From Aliivibrio fischeri (GTDB lineage: Bacteria > Pseudomonadota > Gammaproteobacteria > Enterobacterales > Vibrionaceae): a DNA stretch of 64,000 bases. Shown here piece by piece: positions 55,141 to 63,979 of this stretch (positions within the stretch are counted from its first letter, which is position 1; every line of letters starts with the position of its first letter). The notes beneath the pieces were generated by a model that saw only the letters and a list, made by a program, of their open reading frames with translations, searched no databases and was not told the origin of the DNA. The stretch spans positions 201,844-265,843 of the forward strand of contig NZ_WOBR01000004.1 in assembly GCF_009727955.1 (NCBI RefSeq). The letters run 5' to 3'. The position numbers were made by a program, and so were the translations under genes.

Positions 55141-57495
55141 TTATTTCACCAGTAAGTGTTGACGATGTAATACGTTAGTAATGTGACGATACCAGTGGTC
55201 CGATATACGTGCTTTTTCATCATTCCATTCTATGTAACCACGGCTTTGGAAGTAGCGTAGTGTACTAATGACTTCCGCAATGCTTAGACGACTACAATCA
55301 CACAGATCTTCAGGGGAAGCGACTTCCAGCTGTACGATAGAGCGAAGTACGGCCAACATTGGTTTTGGCATGGTTTCTAAATCATCCGATTGTGGTGCTC
55401 TAAATAGACGAACTAAAATGGCATCGGTGTCTTTATCTCTAAATAGTGACAATCTAAAGAAGCGCAGTGCAACCGTAGGGTTACCATCTGAGTAGTCCCA
55501 TAAAATACGGTAGAAGCCATTTTTAGCACGTTCTTCATCACTTAAATTATCTTCATCCCACTGTCTAGGTAGTACTAATCCATCAAACGAAATGGTATTT
55601 ACGTTATTTTCTTTTACGATACGTGAATCAAGCAGTTGACCAATTTCTTTCTCTGTCCATTTAGGCATAAACGTAACAAGATCAAACAATAAACGTTCGC
55701 CACGAGCACGGTCAATAAAACGCCAGCTTGATTTATCAATGGATAAAACCACACGGTGACTCTTACGTGCACGTCTTAGTAGGTTGGTTAACTTCATTAG
55801 TTCAACTAACCCGTTCACTTTTGGTTTTACTAATCGTTGTGCATTATCAAAAGCGATTAGGTAGCACTGCTCGCTGTTTCTTAGGTGTTGTAAGATATCT
55901 TTTTCAGATGATTCTGCATCTAATCCTAGTAATTGAGCTAACTCTGGTAATAGTGCAGCGTAACCGTCGTAAGGGCAGTTAATGTAAATAGGTACTGCGT
56001 TTTTAGTTTTATTCAGAATGCGTTTAAGTACCGTTGTCGTACCTACGCCACGCTCGCCAGATAATACACATACTGCTGGACTATCTGTTAATAAATAGCG
56101 TGACAGTGAGATGATTTCATCTTTAGCGTAATCCTCAATAAGTTCTGATTCCTCAGAGCCCGGTGCAATATAGTCAAACGCTAATGGACCTTTAACGCGA
56201 ACAAGATTTGATTGCTCACGCGAGACTTCTGTTTGTTTTGCTACTTCTATTCTAAATAGGTAAGCAAGAGCATGACTGAATGCGGCGTATTGTGACAAAG
56301 TAGAAAGCACTAGATGTTGCAGTGTTCTGCCTATTAACCACGCAGCGCAGCAAGCGGTTGCAGGAATAGACATGAACATTGAATCTTTATTTCGAATAGC
56401 CCATTGAACCGAAATAGGATAGGTTTCGAAGCGATCAATACGACTAAAGATAGTGCTGTTCCATTGCTTTAAACTGATGATCGTCAGTAAGATAAAGAAC
56501 AAAGCAACAAAGGAGTTAATCCATGCGTAAATGGTTCCTTGGCCTAATGTTCTTGATGAGATTTGTAAAATAACACCAGCGACAATTATCCCCCATACAT
56601 AACGGCGAATCGTGGATAAGCGAAGTGCAATGTTTTCTTTTTTATTGTGTTTGCTATTACGGAAAGCAAATTCAAGAATAAAACTTACCGCAATGGAACC
56701 CCCAAGGATCCACCATGTGAAGATCTCTAAGAAAATCAGATGCTGTAAGCTTGGTAACGTTGAAATAATGCGTAATGTCGCTGTAATTAGTAGTAAGTAT
56801 GCAATGGCTTTATGCGCACGACTGCAATACCAAATAGTACGGATCAGCAAACTTGGATTTGAAGTGCTCTTTAGTTTAGATACTTTAAAGTCGTGAATTA
56901 GACGATCGCTGTTACGCATCCACCAATTAAAGATGAACATGACACACAACACTTTAAACAACACGCTGATCATAGGTACTGGTGAAATGGCTAAATCACT
57001 CAGTAGTTTTTTAAAACTGCGCAGTTGGTAGTGAATATAGTATTGAATATTTTGTTTTGTAATACGTAATTCAGAATAAAACTGAGTCACACCACGAGGG
57101 CCAAATCCGGTTAGTTGGTCGCGTGTTTTTGTATCACTAAGCAGCAATAATTTTTCTTTACTCACGTTCAAAGAAGCCAATGAACGATGGTTTTGCTCTA
57201 CCTTAGCCCAATTTTTATCTGTCGCGTTATTTCGATAGTTAACTAAAGCGGCTTCTAAGTTTTTTAATTGTTTATTTTGCTCAAATAGAGTTCTGGACAT
57301 CAACTCTTTTACTTGTCGATATTCGTTATTTGAGAAAAAGTGCTGTTCGGGTAGTTGCTTAATATCGGTCGCAATCTTTTGCGCCGATTCAGAGATTGAT
57401 ACAGGGTTGTAGGTATTAATACCCCATTCAGCAGAAGCTTGTGAGGAACAAAATAGAGCAAACGCTAAAAGCAAATGAGTAACAATATTATTCAT
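55141..57495 (-). CDS. Membrane-anchored AAA/STAND-like P-loop protein with atypical Walker A
   Basis: 784 residues, no named family. A signal peptide (about 1-22) leads into a helical segment (about 30-150) predicted to be periplasmic, then about seven membrane helices between 175 and 410. The cytoplasmic part holds a P-loop NTPase domain: SGERGVGTTTVLKRIL at 479-494, where the usual Walker A lysine (GxxGxGK) is Thr486, and a Walker B-like YLIAFDNAQ with Asp550-Asn551. A STAND/Orc1-like arrangement continues to a winged helix at about 700-775 (ASPEDLCDCSRLSIAEVISTLRYFQSRGYIEW). Directly upstream of, and coupled to, the MscS gene. It may gate or signal through that channel; this is inference. 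Confidence 0.72.
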   Translation of the reverse strand: MNNIVTHLLLAFALFCSSQASAEWGINTYNPVSISESAQKIATDIKQLPEQHFFSNNEYRQVKELMSRTLFEQNKQLKNLEAALVNYRNNATDKNWAKVEQNHRSLASLNVSKEKLLLLSDTKTRDQLTGFGPRGVTQFYSELRITKQNIQYYIHYQLRSFKKLLSDLAISPVPMISVLFKVLCVMFIFNWWMRNSDRLIHDFKVSKLKSTSNPSLLIRTIWYCSRAHKAIAYLLLITATLRIISTLPSLQHLIFLEIFTWWILGGSIAVSFILEFAFRNSKHNKKENIALRLSTIRRYVWGIIVAGVILQISSRTLGQGTIYAWINSFVALFFILLTIISLKQWNSTIFSRIDRFETYPISVQWAIRNKDSMFMSIPATACCAAWLIGRTLQHLVLSTLSQYAAFSHALAYLFRIEVAKQTEVSREQSNLVRVKGPLAFDYIAPGSEESELIEDYAKDEIISLSRYLLTDSPAVCVLSGERGVGTTTVLKRILNKTKNAVPIYINCPYDGYAALLPELAQLLGLDAESSEKDILQHLRNSEQCYLIAFDNAQRLVKPKVNGLVELMKLTNLLRRARKSHRVVLSIDKSSWRFIDRARGERLLFDLVTFMPKWTEKEIGQLLDSRIVKENNVNTISFDGLVLPRQWDEDNLSDEERAKNGFYRILWDYSDGNPTVALRFFRLSLFRDKDTDAILVRLFRAPQSDDLETMPKPMLAVLRSIVQLEVASPEDLCDCSRLSIAEVISTLRYFQSRGYIEWNDEKARISDHWYRHITNVLHRQHLLVK

Positions 57496-57815
57496 AAGTG
57501 ACGAAAAAGTCTCAATAATTATGACGAAATAAAGCGTCAGTGTTGATGATAGGTAATGCGTGGGTTTAGGAGAAATGTGATCAATGTGGCAATTTATCTA
57601 TTTTTTTGTAAAACGCACCAAATCGGAAACAAAAGACGTCATTTAGTTATGATTTAATGTAATTAATTTCGTGATTTATAAAATATGTAATTAATGAAAA
57701 GAAATAACTTTCTCTGTGATCAAAATCTGTACTGAGCCCACACAATCAATTTTTGGCAGCATTATGTTCTATTTATTTTTCTATAATGAAAAATAGCTGA
57801 TTTCGGAGAATTAAA
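57496..57815. promoter_or_regulatory. Intergenic region between the P-loop gene and the GNAT gene
   Basis: These 320 bases hold the divergent promoters and no gene. A TATAAT at 57782-57787 is a likely -10 box for the GNAT gene. ATGTAATTAAT occurs twice, at 57657-57667 and 57685-57695 (28-base period), and may be a regulator site. Confidence 0.5.
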
Positions 57816-58316
57816 ATGAAATATCGAATCGTAGATATATCTAGTGAGCACGATAATGACATTTGCTACATCATTAAAAATGTAGGTGTCGAATTCGGTG
57901 CTGTTGGAGAAGGATTTGGACCAGGTGATGACGAAGTGTTAGAAATGAGTGCTCACTATAATCCAAAAGAAAAAAGTAAATATCTTATCCTACTACTTAA
58001 TGACAGAGTGGTGGGAGGTTGTGGTTTATCGCCATTTAATAACAGTGGAACGATCTGTGAATTGAAAAAATTGTTTCTCCTACCAGAAGCAAGAGGACGT
58101 GGGTTCGGTAAAACTATTGCGGGGAAAATCTTAAAGTTTGCAAAAGAGGTTGGGTATACTCAGTGTTACCTAGACACGCTATCCAGTATGAAGTCAGCGA
58201 TCTTTCTTTATGAAGATTTAGGCTTTAAGCGTTTATCTAAGCCTCTTGATGGAACAGAACACAATGGATGTGATGTTTGGATGCTCAAGAATTTGACAGA
58301 GTGTGAAATAAAATAG
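57816..58316 (+). CDS. GNAT family N-acetyltransferase
   Basis: 166 residues. The acetyl-CoA-binding motif is [27 protein letters not shown] (residues about 86-112), followed by [27 protein letters not shown]. The N-terminal half is less conserved; substrate unknown. CGGAG stands before the ATG. Its stop is some 80 bases from the next start, with no terminator, so read-through into the exported nucleosidase gene is possible. Confidence 0.9.
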   Translation: MKYRIVDISSEHDNDICYIIKNVGVEFGAVGEGFGPGDDEVLEMSAHYNPKEKSKYLILLLNDRVVGGCGLSPFNNSGTICELKKLFLLPEARGRGFGKTIAGKILKFAKEVGYTQCYLDTLSSMKSAIFLYEDLGFKRLSKPLDGTEHNGCDVWMLKNLTECEIK

Positions 58317-58396
58317 CAAACGATTGCTTTTTGTTGGTGTTCCTGTATTATCCGCCAAAATTTTTAATCATAAAAATATTAATTAGGGATATATAC

Positions 58397-59212
58397 ATGC
58401 AGTACCTTCGTTATTTTCTTACTAGTTTATTTACGCTTGTTTCGTTTTCTTTATCGGCAGCACCAAAGCCTATTGTTTTACAAGGAGCAATGGATGTTGA
58501 AGTTAACTATATGGTTGAACAGTTACAAAATAAACAAGAGGTAACTTTTGGCTCTTGGACGTTTTGGACGGGAACTATTGACGATTACCCAGTCATTGTA
58601 TCGAGAACGGAAGTGGGTATAGCTAATGCATCAGCATCAACAACCCTAGCTATTGAGAAGTTTTCACCAGGCATGATTATCAACCAAGGGACTTCTGGTG
58701 GTCATGATCCAGAGCTTTACCGTGGCGATATTGTTTTAGCTGTTAAGAGCTTCAACATGGGAGCAAATCGCTCTGAATTCTCTAAAGTAGAAGAGGGGAT
58801 TCAACCTGAAAAGTGGAAAAACTTCACAGTAACAATGCGATTAAGAGAAGATAATAAGTTTGTTGAACATGACGCATTTTATTCAACACCAGAGCTAGTT
58901 GATTTTGCTTATAAGAATGTAAAGCATCCGGCACAAGGTAAAGTGGTTAAAGGCGTGATTGGTACCGCTGATGAATGGAACCGAGAAGTTGCTCGAATTA
59001 ATTGGCTACATAAAACTTACCAAACAGCAGCAGAAGAGATGGAAAGCTCATCAGCAGCATTAGTTGCCGAGGCTTATAAAGTACCATTCATCGGTATTCG
59101 AATTTTATCGAACACAGATTTACATAATCAAGATTTTGATCCTGCAACAGCAATTACTAACCAAAAATACGTAATTGATTTTGTTAAGCAGTGGATTGCG
59201 AAGCAAAAGTAA
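58397..59212 (+). CDS. Exported MTA/SAH nucleosidase-like protein
   Basis: 271 residues from ATG 58397, with AGGG eight bases upstream. A signal peptide (about 1-22, ending SLSAA) sends it to the periplasm or outside. The PNP/UDP phosphorylase fold is clear: [10 protein letters not shown] carries the glutamate equivalent to MTAN Glu12 (Glu35), [19 protein letters not shown] is the family core, and [16 protein letters not shown] carries the substrate-binding Met-Glu (215-216). The catalytic Asp of the ISD motif is Asn239 here ([10 protein letters not shown]). Cytosolic MTAN (Pfs) recycles MTA and SAH; an exported form could scavenge nucleosides. Activity cannot be assumed given the Asn. Confidence 0.83.
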   Translation: MQYLRYFLTSLFTLVSFSLSAAPKPIVLQGAMDVEVNYMVEQLQNKQEVTFGSWTFWTGTIDDYPVIVSRTEVGIANASASTTLAIEKFSPGMIINQGTSGGHDPELYRGDIVLAVKSFNMGANRSEFSKVEEGIQPEKWKNFTVTMRLREDNKFVEHDAFYSTPELVDFAYKNVKHPAQGKVVKGVIGTADEWNREVARINWLHKTYQTAAEEMESSSAALVAEAYKVPFIGIRILSNTDLHNQDFDPATAITNQKYVIDFVKQWIAKQK

Positions 59213-59230
59213 TAATATTTGTATTAACAC

Positions 59231-59264
59231 ATACGAAAAAGCCCCAGCATTTCTGCTAGGGCTT
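59231..59264 (-). terminator. Intrinsic terminator of the chemoreceptor gene, identical to tRNA-Ser terminators
   Basis: On the minus strand GCCCTAGC pairs with GCTGGGGC (one G-U) around AGAAAT, followed by five T. The 34 bases are identical to 61598-61631 and 62027-62060. Confidence 0.87.
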
Positions 59265-59291
59265 TAAATGCATTATTTTCACTTCTTTGTA

Positions 59292-61178
59292 TTATTTATC
59301 ATCTATTAAAAAGAAAGATAACTCATTTTTTTGTGCTACAGCTAATTGCGAAAGTTCAGCGGCAGCTTGTTGTGTTTGGTTTATTGCTGATACATTTTGA
59401 TGTACTAAATCAAAAGTAGCTGTTGTATTTTGTGCAATATCTTCGGTTACGGCTAACTGTTCTTGTGATGCTGTTGCTACAAGGGTATTAACATCCGATA
59501 TTGATTGAACAGAAAGAACAATGTTATCAAATGAAGTTTTTACATCTTCAGACAGATTTATATACTCTTGAATAGCAATAACATTCGAAGCAATATTTGT
59601 ATTCGCAATTTCAGATTGTTCTTGTAATTTCAGAATGATTTCTTGAATGTTTTTAGTCGATTCTTGAGTTTTAGCTGCTAAATTTCGAACTTCATCAGCA
59701 ACAACAGCAAATCCTCGTCCTTGCTCTCCAGCGCGAGCCGCTTCGATTGCTGCGTTTAGTGCAAGTAAGTTAGTCTGTTCTGAAATAGAGCTGATAACAG
59801 TAGTAACTTCACCAATATTATTAGAGTTTATTTTAAGCTCTGAAATCATATTAGCTGTTTGCTGAACAGAATCATTGATATTGCCTGCTAGCGTAATCGA
59901 AGAGTTAAGAACCTCTAATCCTTTTGTCACATTATTGATTGCATTTTGTGTTTCATTTTCCGCATGCAGTGCATTGATACTCACTTCTTTGGATGTACTC
60001 GAAAGTTCATTTATTGCTGTTGAGATAGCTTCAACTTGGGTTAACTCTTGTTGAGAGTTATTTGAAGTATCATTCATTACTAGTGTTAGTTCTTCGGAAG
60101 CAGAGGAAACGCTATCAGAAAGTAATAAGCTATTTTTAATAATTGATGATAATTTTTGATTAAGGGCAATAGCGGATGCGTAAATGCCTGTTTCGTTACC
60201 TGTAATCGTGAATCGTTCAGATAAATTGCCATTAGCTATATTTGATAGAATAGAAGATATATAAGTAGGCTCTCCACCAATTGGAGCATAAATTAGTCTT
60301 ACTAATAAAAAGTGTACAAGAATAAGAGATACAGCTAATACGATAACAAATAATATTATTGAATCAATCAACATTTCTTTACTTGGTTGAGCGATAACAT
60401 CATCCCATTCGTAACTTACTACATTCCAATTTATTGATGGAACTTCTGTTTTGTATGCTGATATTCCTTTATTTTCAATATTATAATTCAGCTCATTATT
60501 TACAAAGTTTTTATATTCTGGACGTTCAGAGAATATGTTTTTCCCTATTAAATTGTCTTTACGAGCAGAGACAATATATCCACTATTATCATATACAAAA
60601 ACCTGATTTTCGGGTGTAAGTTTACTAATGAACTCTTTAATTGTATTTAATTCGATAGTAATGATGACAGCCGCAATAATTTCATTTTTTTTATAAAGAG
60701 GAGATGAAAATGCGAAAACAGTACGATTAGTCGCGGCATCATTATAAGCTTGTGTGATAACTTTAGTTTCACCATTGAATGTTCGTTGGTACCACTCTCT
60801 TTTCATTTCCTTTGCATTGAAGTTAGGGATAAAAGCCCCATTTTCAAATGTTAATCCATTTTTAAGACCAATAGAGACTAAAGGTACATTAGTGCTTTTA
60901 CGTAATAGATCTAAGCTTGTTGTGGCTTGTTTTATGTCACTGATATTTCCATTGCTATCAAAATCGACAGATAAGGCTTCCATAGCTGTAAAATAACTGT
61001 TTATGTTTTCTTCTAATGAGATAGCTAATAAAGAACTAATATTTTTTTTATGTTCTTCAGTAGAGCTAATGTTGTAATTTTTAAATGTAAAATATCCAGT
61101 CCCTGTTAGAACTATTGATATTATAAATAACAGTGAGAATGTAGATATAAAAACGGTATTTTTTAATGTTAGATTCAT
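59292..61178 (-). CDS. Methyl-accepting chemotaxis protein
   Basis: 628 residues. Helix 1 at about 9-31; periplasmic dCache-type sensor at about 35-270 ([38 protein letters not shown]); helix 2 at about 273-297; HAMP; and the signalling hairpin centred on [37 protein letters not shown]. The protein ends [10 protein letters not shown] without a pentapeptide CheR tether. The ligand is not predictable; dCache sensors often bind amino acids or organic acids. It has a long AT-rich upstream region and ends at a tRNA-type terminator. Confidence 0.95.
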   Translation of the reverse strand: MNLTLKNTVFISTFSLLFIISIVLTGTGYFTFKNYNISSTEEHKKNISSLLAISLEENINSYFTAMEALSVDFDSNGNISDIKQATTSLDLLRKSTNVPLVSIGLKNGLTFENGAFIPNFNAKEMKREWYQRTFNGETKVITQAYNDAATNRTVFAFSSPLYKKNEIIAAVIITIELNTIKEFISKLTPENQVFVYDNSGYIVSARKDNLIGKNIFSERPEYKNFVNNELNYNIENKGISAYKTEVPSINWNVVSYEWDDVIAQPSKEMLIDSIILFVIVLAVSLILVHFLLVRLIYAPIGGEPTYISSILSNIANGNLSERFTITGNETGIYASAIALNQKLSSIIKNSLLLSDSVSSASEELTLVMNDTSNNSQQELTQVEAISTAINELSSTSKEVSINALHAENETQNAINNVTKGLEVLNSSITLAGNINDSVQQTANMISELKINSNNIGEVTTVISSISEQTNLLALNAAIEAARAGEQGRGFAVVADEVRNLAAKTQESTKNIQEIILKLQEQSEIANTNIASNVIAIQEYINLSEDVKTSFDNIVLSVQSISDVNTLVATASQEQLAVTEDIAQNTTATFDLVHQNVSAINQTQQAAAELSQLAVAQKNELSFFLIDDK

Positions 61179-61597
61179 GATGTGATCATCTTAGGTAGAA
61201 TTAATAATATATCTATTTAATTTATTTATGATTGAGCTAGAATTGTTGACTTTATTTATCTTTCTTTCAGGTGAATAAATTTTCGCGAGTGTACTCCAAT
61301 TAAATTAAATCTATCAATTTTTAAATTGTAAGAGAGTTTATAACTTCTATATAAGAATATATAACTATCAAAAGTTAATCTTTTGATAGTTATTAATTGT
61401 TTTCTTATTTTTATGAAAATATTATAATTAATATACGGTAGTTATATTTAGTGAGGGGGTAATACAAATAAAAATTGAAATATGATTTTCAGTATTAAGA
61501 AAATAAGCAATAGTTATGCGTAGAACCTCATTATCTTTTGCTTTGGACGGACCAGGTAATGGTGATAATCACGAATAAATAGATGATTGAATGTCAG
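61179..61597. other. Gene-free AT-rich region upstream of the chemoreceptor gene
   Basis: About 420 bases with no convincing reading frame. It must contain the chemoreceptor promoter (reading left). One inverted repeat, AACTATCAAAAGTTAAT...CTTTTGATAGTT (about 61364-61392), is visible; I see nothing else I can support. Confidence 0.5.
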
Positions 61598-61631
61598 ATA
61601 CGAAAAAGCCCCAGCATTTCTGCTAGGGCTT
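61598..61631 (-). terminator. Terminator of tRNA-Ser copy 1
   Basis: Same 34-base hairpin plus T run as at 59231-59264, directly downstream of the tRNA on the minus strand. Confidence 0.9.
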
Positions 61632-61637
61632 CGAAAA

Positions 61638-61728
61638 TGGCGGAGGGATAGGGATTTGAACCCTAGAAGGGCTATTAACCCTTGCCGGTTTTCAAGACCG
61701 GTGCTTTCGACCACTCAGCCATCCCTCC
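61638..61728 (-). tRNA. tRNA-Ser(UGA), copy 1
   Basis: 91 bases with encoded CCA. Acceptor GGAGGGA/TCCCTCC; anticodon stem CCGGT/ACCGG with loop CTTGAAA gives anticodon UGA (UCA codons). The long variable arm CAAGGGTTAATAGCCCTTC marks a class II serine tRNA. T arm GGGTTCAAATCCC. Confidence 0.97.
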
Positions 61729-61738
61729 AACGCGATGA

Positions 61739-61767
61739 ATAATAGGCGTTCCCTATCTTCATGTAAA
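61739..61767 (-). promoter_or_regulatory. Promoter of tRNA-Ser copy 1
   Basis: Minus strand: -35 TTTACA, 17-base spacer, -10 TATTAT, then a GC-containing discriminator (TCATCGCG) ten bases before the tRNA 5' end. All three tRNA-Ser copies keep the same arrangement. Confidence 0.82.
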
Positions 61768-62026
61768 GCACTCTTTTTAAATTACGTATCGTTTGCTTTA
61801 AAATCGAACATTTCGCTTTATTGTTAGTCAATGTTGGTGCGATGTTGAGCAAAAATAAGAGAGTGGTTTTTAAGTAACTATTGTTTTATCGATCTATTTT
61901 TAATATCGATTTTCTAGTAATTATTTGAATAGTGCGTATCTAGATAAGCAGCTGTGCTTTTTGATTGCTATCAACAAGGAAGAGAGCTTTAAGAAGTATT
62001 TTTTGGAAGGCGATTTTTATTTGCCC

Positions 62027-62060
62027 ATACGAAAAAGCCCCAGCATTTCTGCTAGGGCTT
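62027..62060 (-). terminator. Terminator of tRNA-Ser copy 2
   Basis: Identical 34-base hairpin and T run to the copy at 61598-61631. Confidence 0.9.
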
Positions 62061-62066
62061 CGAAAG

Positions 62067-62157
62067 TGGCGGAGGGATAGGGATTTGAACCCTAGAAGGG
62101 CTATTAACCCTTGCCGGTTTTCAAGACCGGTGCTTTCGACCACTCAGCCATCCCTCC
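62067..62157 (-). tRNA. tRNA-Ser(UGA), copy 2
   Basis: 91 bases, same sequence as copy 1, including CCA and anticodon loop CTTGAAA. It lies in a roughly 200-base direct repeat with copy 1 (unit starts 61598 and 62027) that includes terminator and promoter. The 260 bases between copy 1's promoter and this unit hold nothing recognisable. Confidence 0.97.
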
Positions 62158-62167
62158 AACGCCGTGA

Positions 62168-62196
62168 ATAATAGGCGTTCCCTACCTTCATGTAAA
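62168..62196 (-). promoter_or_regulatory. Promoter of tRNA-Ser copy 2
   Basis: Minus strand: TTTACA, 17 bases, TATTAT, discriminator TCACGGCG. Confidence 0.82.
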
Positions 62197-62268
62197 GCAC
62201 TCTTTTAAAATTAAATACTGTTTGCCGTAAATTCGAGCATTTTGTGTGGATTTACGGCATTTTCGTTA

Positions 62269-62976
62269 TTATTTTAAAATAGGGCGAGCATTAATCGCCT
62301 GGGTTGGACGATTATTACCGTTGTAGAGTTCTTTAAATTGAGATAATTGCTCAGATGAGATCTCAATAGGATTTTTCATTACTAACCAAGTTACACCTTC
62401 AGAACAAGGTGGTGTGGTTAATGAGCCATTAAAACGATAGTAGGCTTGATCATTTGGTAATAAGTTCGTTAGTGTTAATTTCTTATCAAGAGTGATTTCT
62501 CCTGATTCAGGCATTTGCGACCAGATTTTAGCCAGTTCTGGATTTGCCTTACCTTCTTTAAACATCACACCAACAACGGCTAGGTTTCCATCTTTATCTG
62601 CATGAACTAAGTGCATTTCTAGAGGGTATGAGTGTCCTGCAATTAAATTCTCGCTAGGAGCGTGGAAGTGCAGTTGTAGTAGGCTAAACGTCTTCCCCTC
62701 TATTTGAATAGATTGTGGGCTTTTAATGTTTACCTGCACTGTATGGCCATTATTAACGATGTTTTTACCAGCTTGACCATAATTAAATGTAATAGGCTCT
62801 AATTCGCTCTCAATGGCATTGGTAATGTCAATTGGAGATTGGTTTACGCCTGTTTGGCAAACTCCATGCCAGTGATTAGGGCCAGTATCTCCCGTATAAC
62901 CCCATTCAGATGCAGAAGCGAATGGCGTTGCAGAAAGAGCACTTAGTACAGCTAATGTAGTAAATAATTTTTTCAT
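62269..62976 (-). CDS. cah: Periplasmic alpha-carbonic anhydrase
   Basis: 235 residues. A signal peptide (about 1-22, ending ASA) exports it. Alpha-class zinc ligands are visible: two histidines in LLQLHFHAPSENL and the third in LEMHLVHADKDG. Other family marks are HWHGVCQTGVNQSPIDI, the Thr-containing GSLTTPPCSEGVTWLVM, and YNGNNRPTQAINAR. It interconverts CO2 and bicarbonate outside the cytoplasm. The gene lies on the minus strand inside a tRNA cluster, between tRNA-Ser copy 2 and the altered tRNA-Asp, an unusual place for a protein gene. The gap 62977-63216 should hold its promoter. Confidence 0.95.
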   Translation of the reverse strand: MKKLFTTLAVLSALSATPFASASEWGYTGDTGPNHWHGVCQTGVNQSPIDITNAIESELEPITFNYGQAGKNIVNNGHTVQVNIKSPQSIQIEGKTFSLLQLHFHAPSENLIAGHSYPLEMHLVHADKDGNLAVVGVMFKEGKANPELAKIWSQMPESGEITLDKKLTLTNLLPNDQAYYRFNGSLTTPPCSEGVTWLVMKNPIEISSEQLSQFKELYNGNNRPTQAINARPILK

Positions 62977-63216
62977 GGTATTTATCTAGCCTTATTATTT
63001 TATAAAATCGAGTTTAGGCTAATACAAATGTATCTTGGTTAATAATGATTTGAATGAAGTTTCGCAACCTGCTTCTAATTCTTTGAAAGACTTTGTTTGA
63101 TTGTCTTAGTTTTAACGCAAATTTTGAGAATTAAAGAATTGATGTGACGGATTTTTGATTTTTTGAAATCCAGACTTTACTGGGATCTCGGAAATATTTT
63201 CATTTTCTACAGATAC

Positions 63217-63246
63217 AAAAAAGGCATCGTCTTTCGACAATGCCTT
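63217..63246 (-). terminator. Terminator after the altered tRNA-Asp locus
   Basis: Minus strand: GGCATTGTC-GAAA-GACGATGCC (one G-U pair) followed by six T; same sequence as 63942-63971. Confidence 0.9.
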
Positions 63247-63254
63247 CGTTGTGT

Positions 63255-63363
63255 TGGCGGAGCGGACGGGACTTTCTATCTCACCTTGAGAGCAGCACGA
63301 CCCTCGGCGTGTCAGGCTGCTAAGCTCTCCAATAGAAAGTCTAACCAATTGAACTACCGCTCT
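63255..63363 (-). pseudogene. tRNA-Asp-like locus with two mutually complementary insertions
   Basis: 109 bases. Both ends match tRNA-Asp: 5' AGAGCGGTAGTTCAATTGG and 3' GTCCCGTCCGCTCCGCCA with CCA. The middle keeps an anticodon-like block (GCCTGACACGCCGAGGGTCG, against GCCTGTCACGCCGGGGGTCG in the intact gene). Between these parts are two foreign segments that pair with each other: GACTTTCTAT with ATAGAAAGTC, and GAGA...GCAG with CTGCTCTC. The T loop is gone and the first acceptor pair is A-C. It cannot be a normal tRNA. It may be a decayed gene or a novel structured RNA; it keeps a terminator downstream. Confidence 0.75.
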
Positions 63364-63423
63364 AATTTTTTGAACCCCAGGATTTATCTGGAACTCGGAA
63401 GTTTTTTCATTTTCAACAGATAC

Positions 63424-63453
63424 AAAAAAGCCTCGTCATTTCTGACAAGGCTT
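63424..63453 (-). terminator. Terminator of tRNA-Asp
   Basis: Minus strand: GCCTTGTC-AGAAAT-GACGAGGC (one G-U pair) followed by six T. Confidence 0.9.
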
Positions 63454-63461
63454 CGTTGTAG

Positions 63462-63538
63462 TGGCGGAGCGGACGGGACTCGAACCCGCGACCCCCGGCG
63501 TGACAGGCCGGTATTCTAACCAACTGAACTACCGCTCC
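63462..63538 (-). tRNA. tRNA-Asp(GUC)
   Basis: 77 bases with encoded CCA. Acceptor GGAGCGG/CCGCTCC; anticodon arm CCGGC-CTGTCAC-GCCGG gives GUC. T arm GCGGGTTCGAGTCCCG. It lies 38 bases downstream of tRNA-Ser copy 3 with no terminator between, so the two are co-transcribed. Confidence 0.97.
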
Positions 63539-63576
63539 AATTTTTTGAAACCCAGACTCTATCTGAATTTCGAAAG

Positions 63577-63667
63577 TGGCGGAGGGATAGGGATTTGAAC
63601 CCTAGAAGGGCTATTAACCCTTGCCGGTTTTCAAGACCGGTGCTTTCGACCACTCAGCCATCCCTCC
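63577..63667 (-). tRNA. tRNA-Ser(UGA), copy 3
   Basis: 91 bases, identical to copies 1 and 2, anticodon UGA. Its downstream flank is not the usual 34-base terminator but a spacer leading into tRNA-Asp. Confidence 0.97.
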
Positions 63668-63677
63668 AACGCGGTGA

Positions 63678-63706
63678 ATAATAGCGATACCCTTACTTGT
63701 TGTAAA
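63678..63706 (-). promoter_or_regulatory. Promoter of the tRNA-Ser3/tRNA-Asp unit
   Basis: Minus strand: TTTACA, 17 bases, TATTAT, discriminator TCACCGCG. The stretch 63707-63941 upstream holds no gene; its right end repeats the spacer found beside the other tRNA-Asp units. Confidence 0.82.
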
Positions 63707-63941
63707 GAGTTCTTTTTAAAAATAAATTCGTTTGGTTCAAATTTATTCATTTTGATGGCATTTAAAGCAAATCAGCGCAAAGTTTGTAATTTTTATAGTG
63801 TTGTACAGTGAAGTATATGAGAAGAAAGCTGTTCGATCTTCAATTTACAGTCTTTAGAAATGGCTAGGTAAGAATCGTAGAATTATTTAGAAACTCAGAC
63901 TTTATCTGGGGAGCGGAAGCTTTTTCATTTTCAACAGATAC

Positions 63942-63971
63942 AAAAAAGGCATCGTCTTTCGACAATGCCTT
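63942..63971 (-). terminator. Terminator of the tRNA-Asp at the window edge
   Basis: Same GGCATTGTC-GAAA-GACGATGCC hairpin and T run as 63217-63246. Confidence 0.9.
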
Positions 63972-63979
63972 CGTTGTAT

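Noticed and set aside
57570..57590. CRP-like TGTGATCAATGTGGCA
   Set aside because: The second half-site matches the consensus at only three of five positions and there is no well-placed promoter.
61514..62171. Short open frames of 60-70 codons across the tRNA-Ser genes
   Set aside because: They read through tRNA sequence (for example VESTGLENRQGL) and repeat wherever the tRNA repeats. They are shadows of RNA genes.
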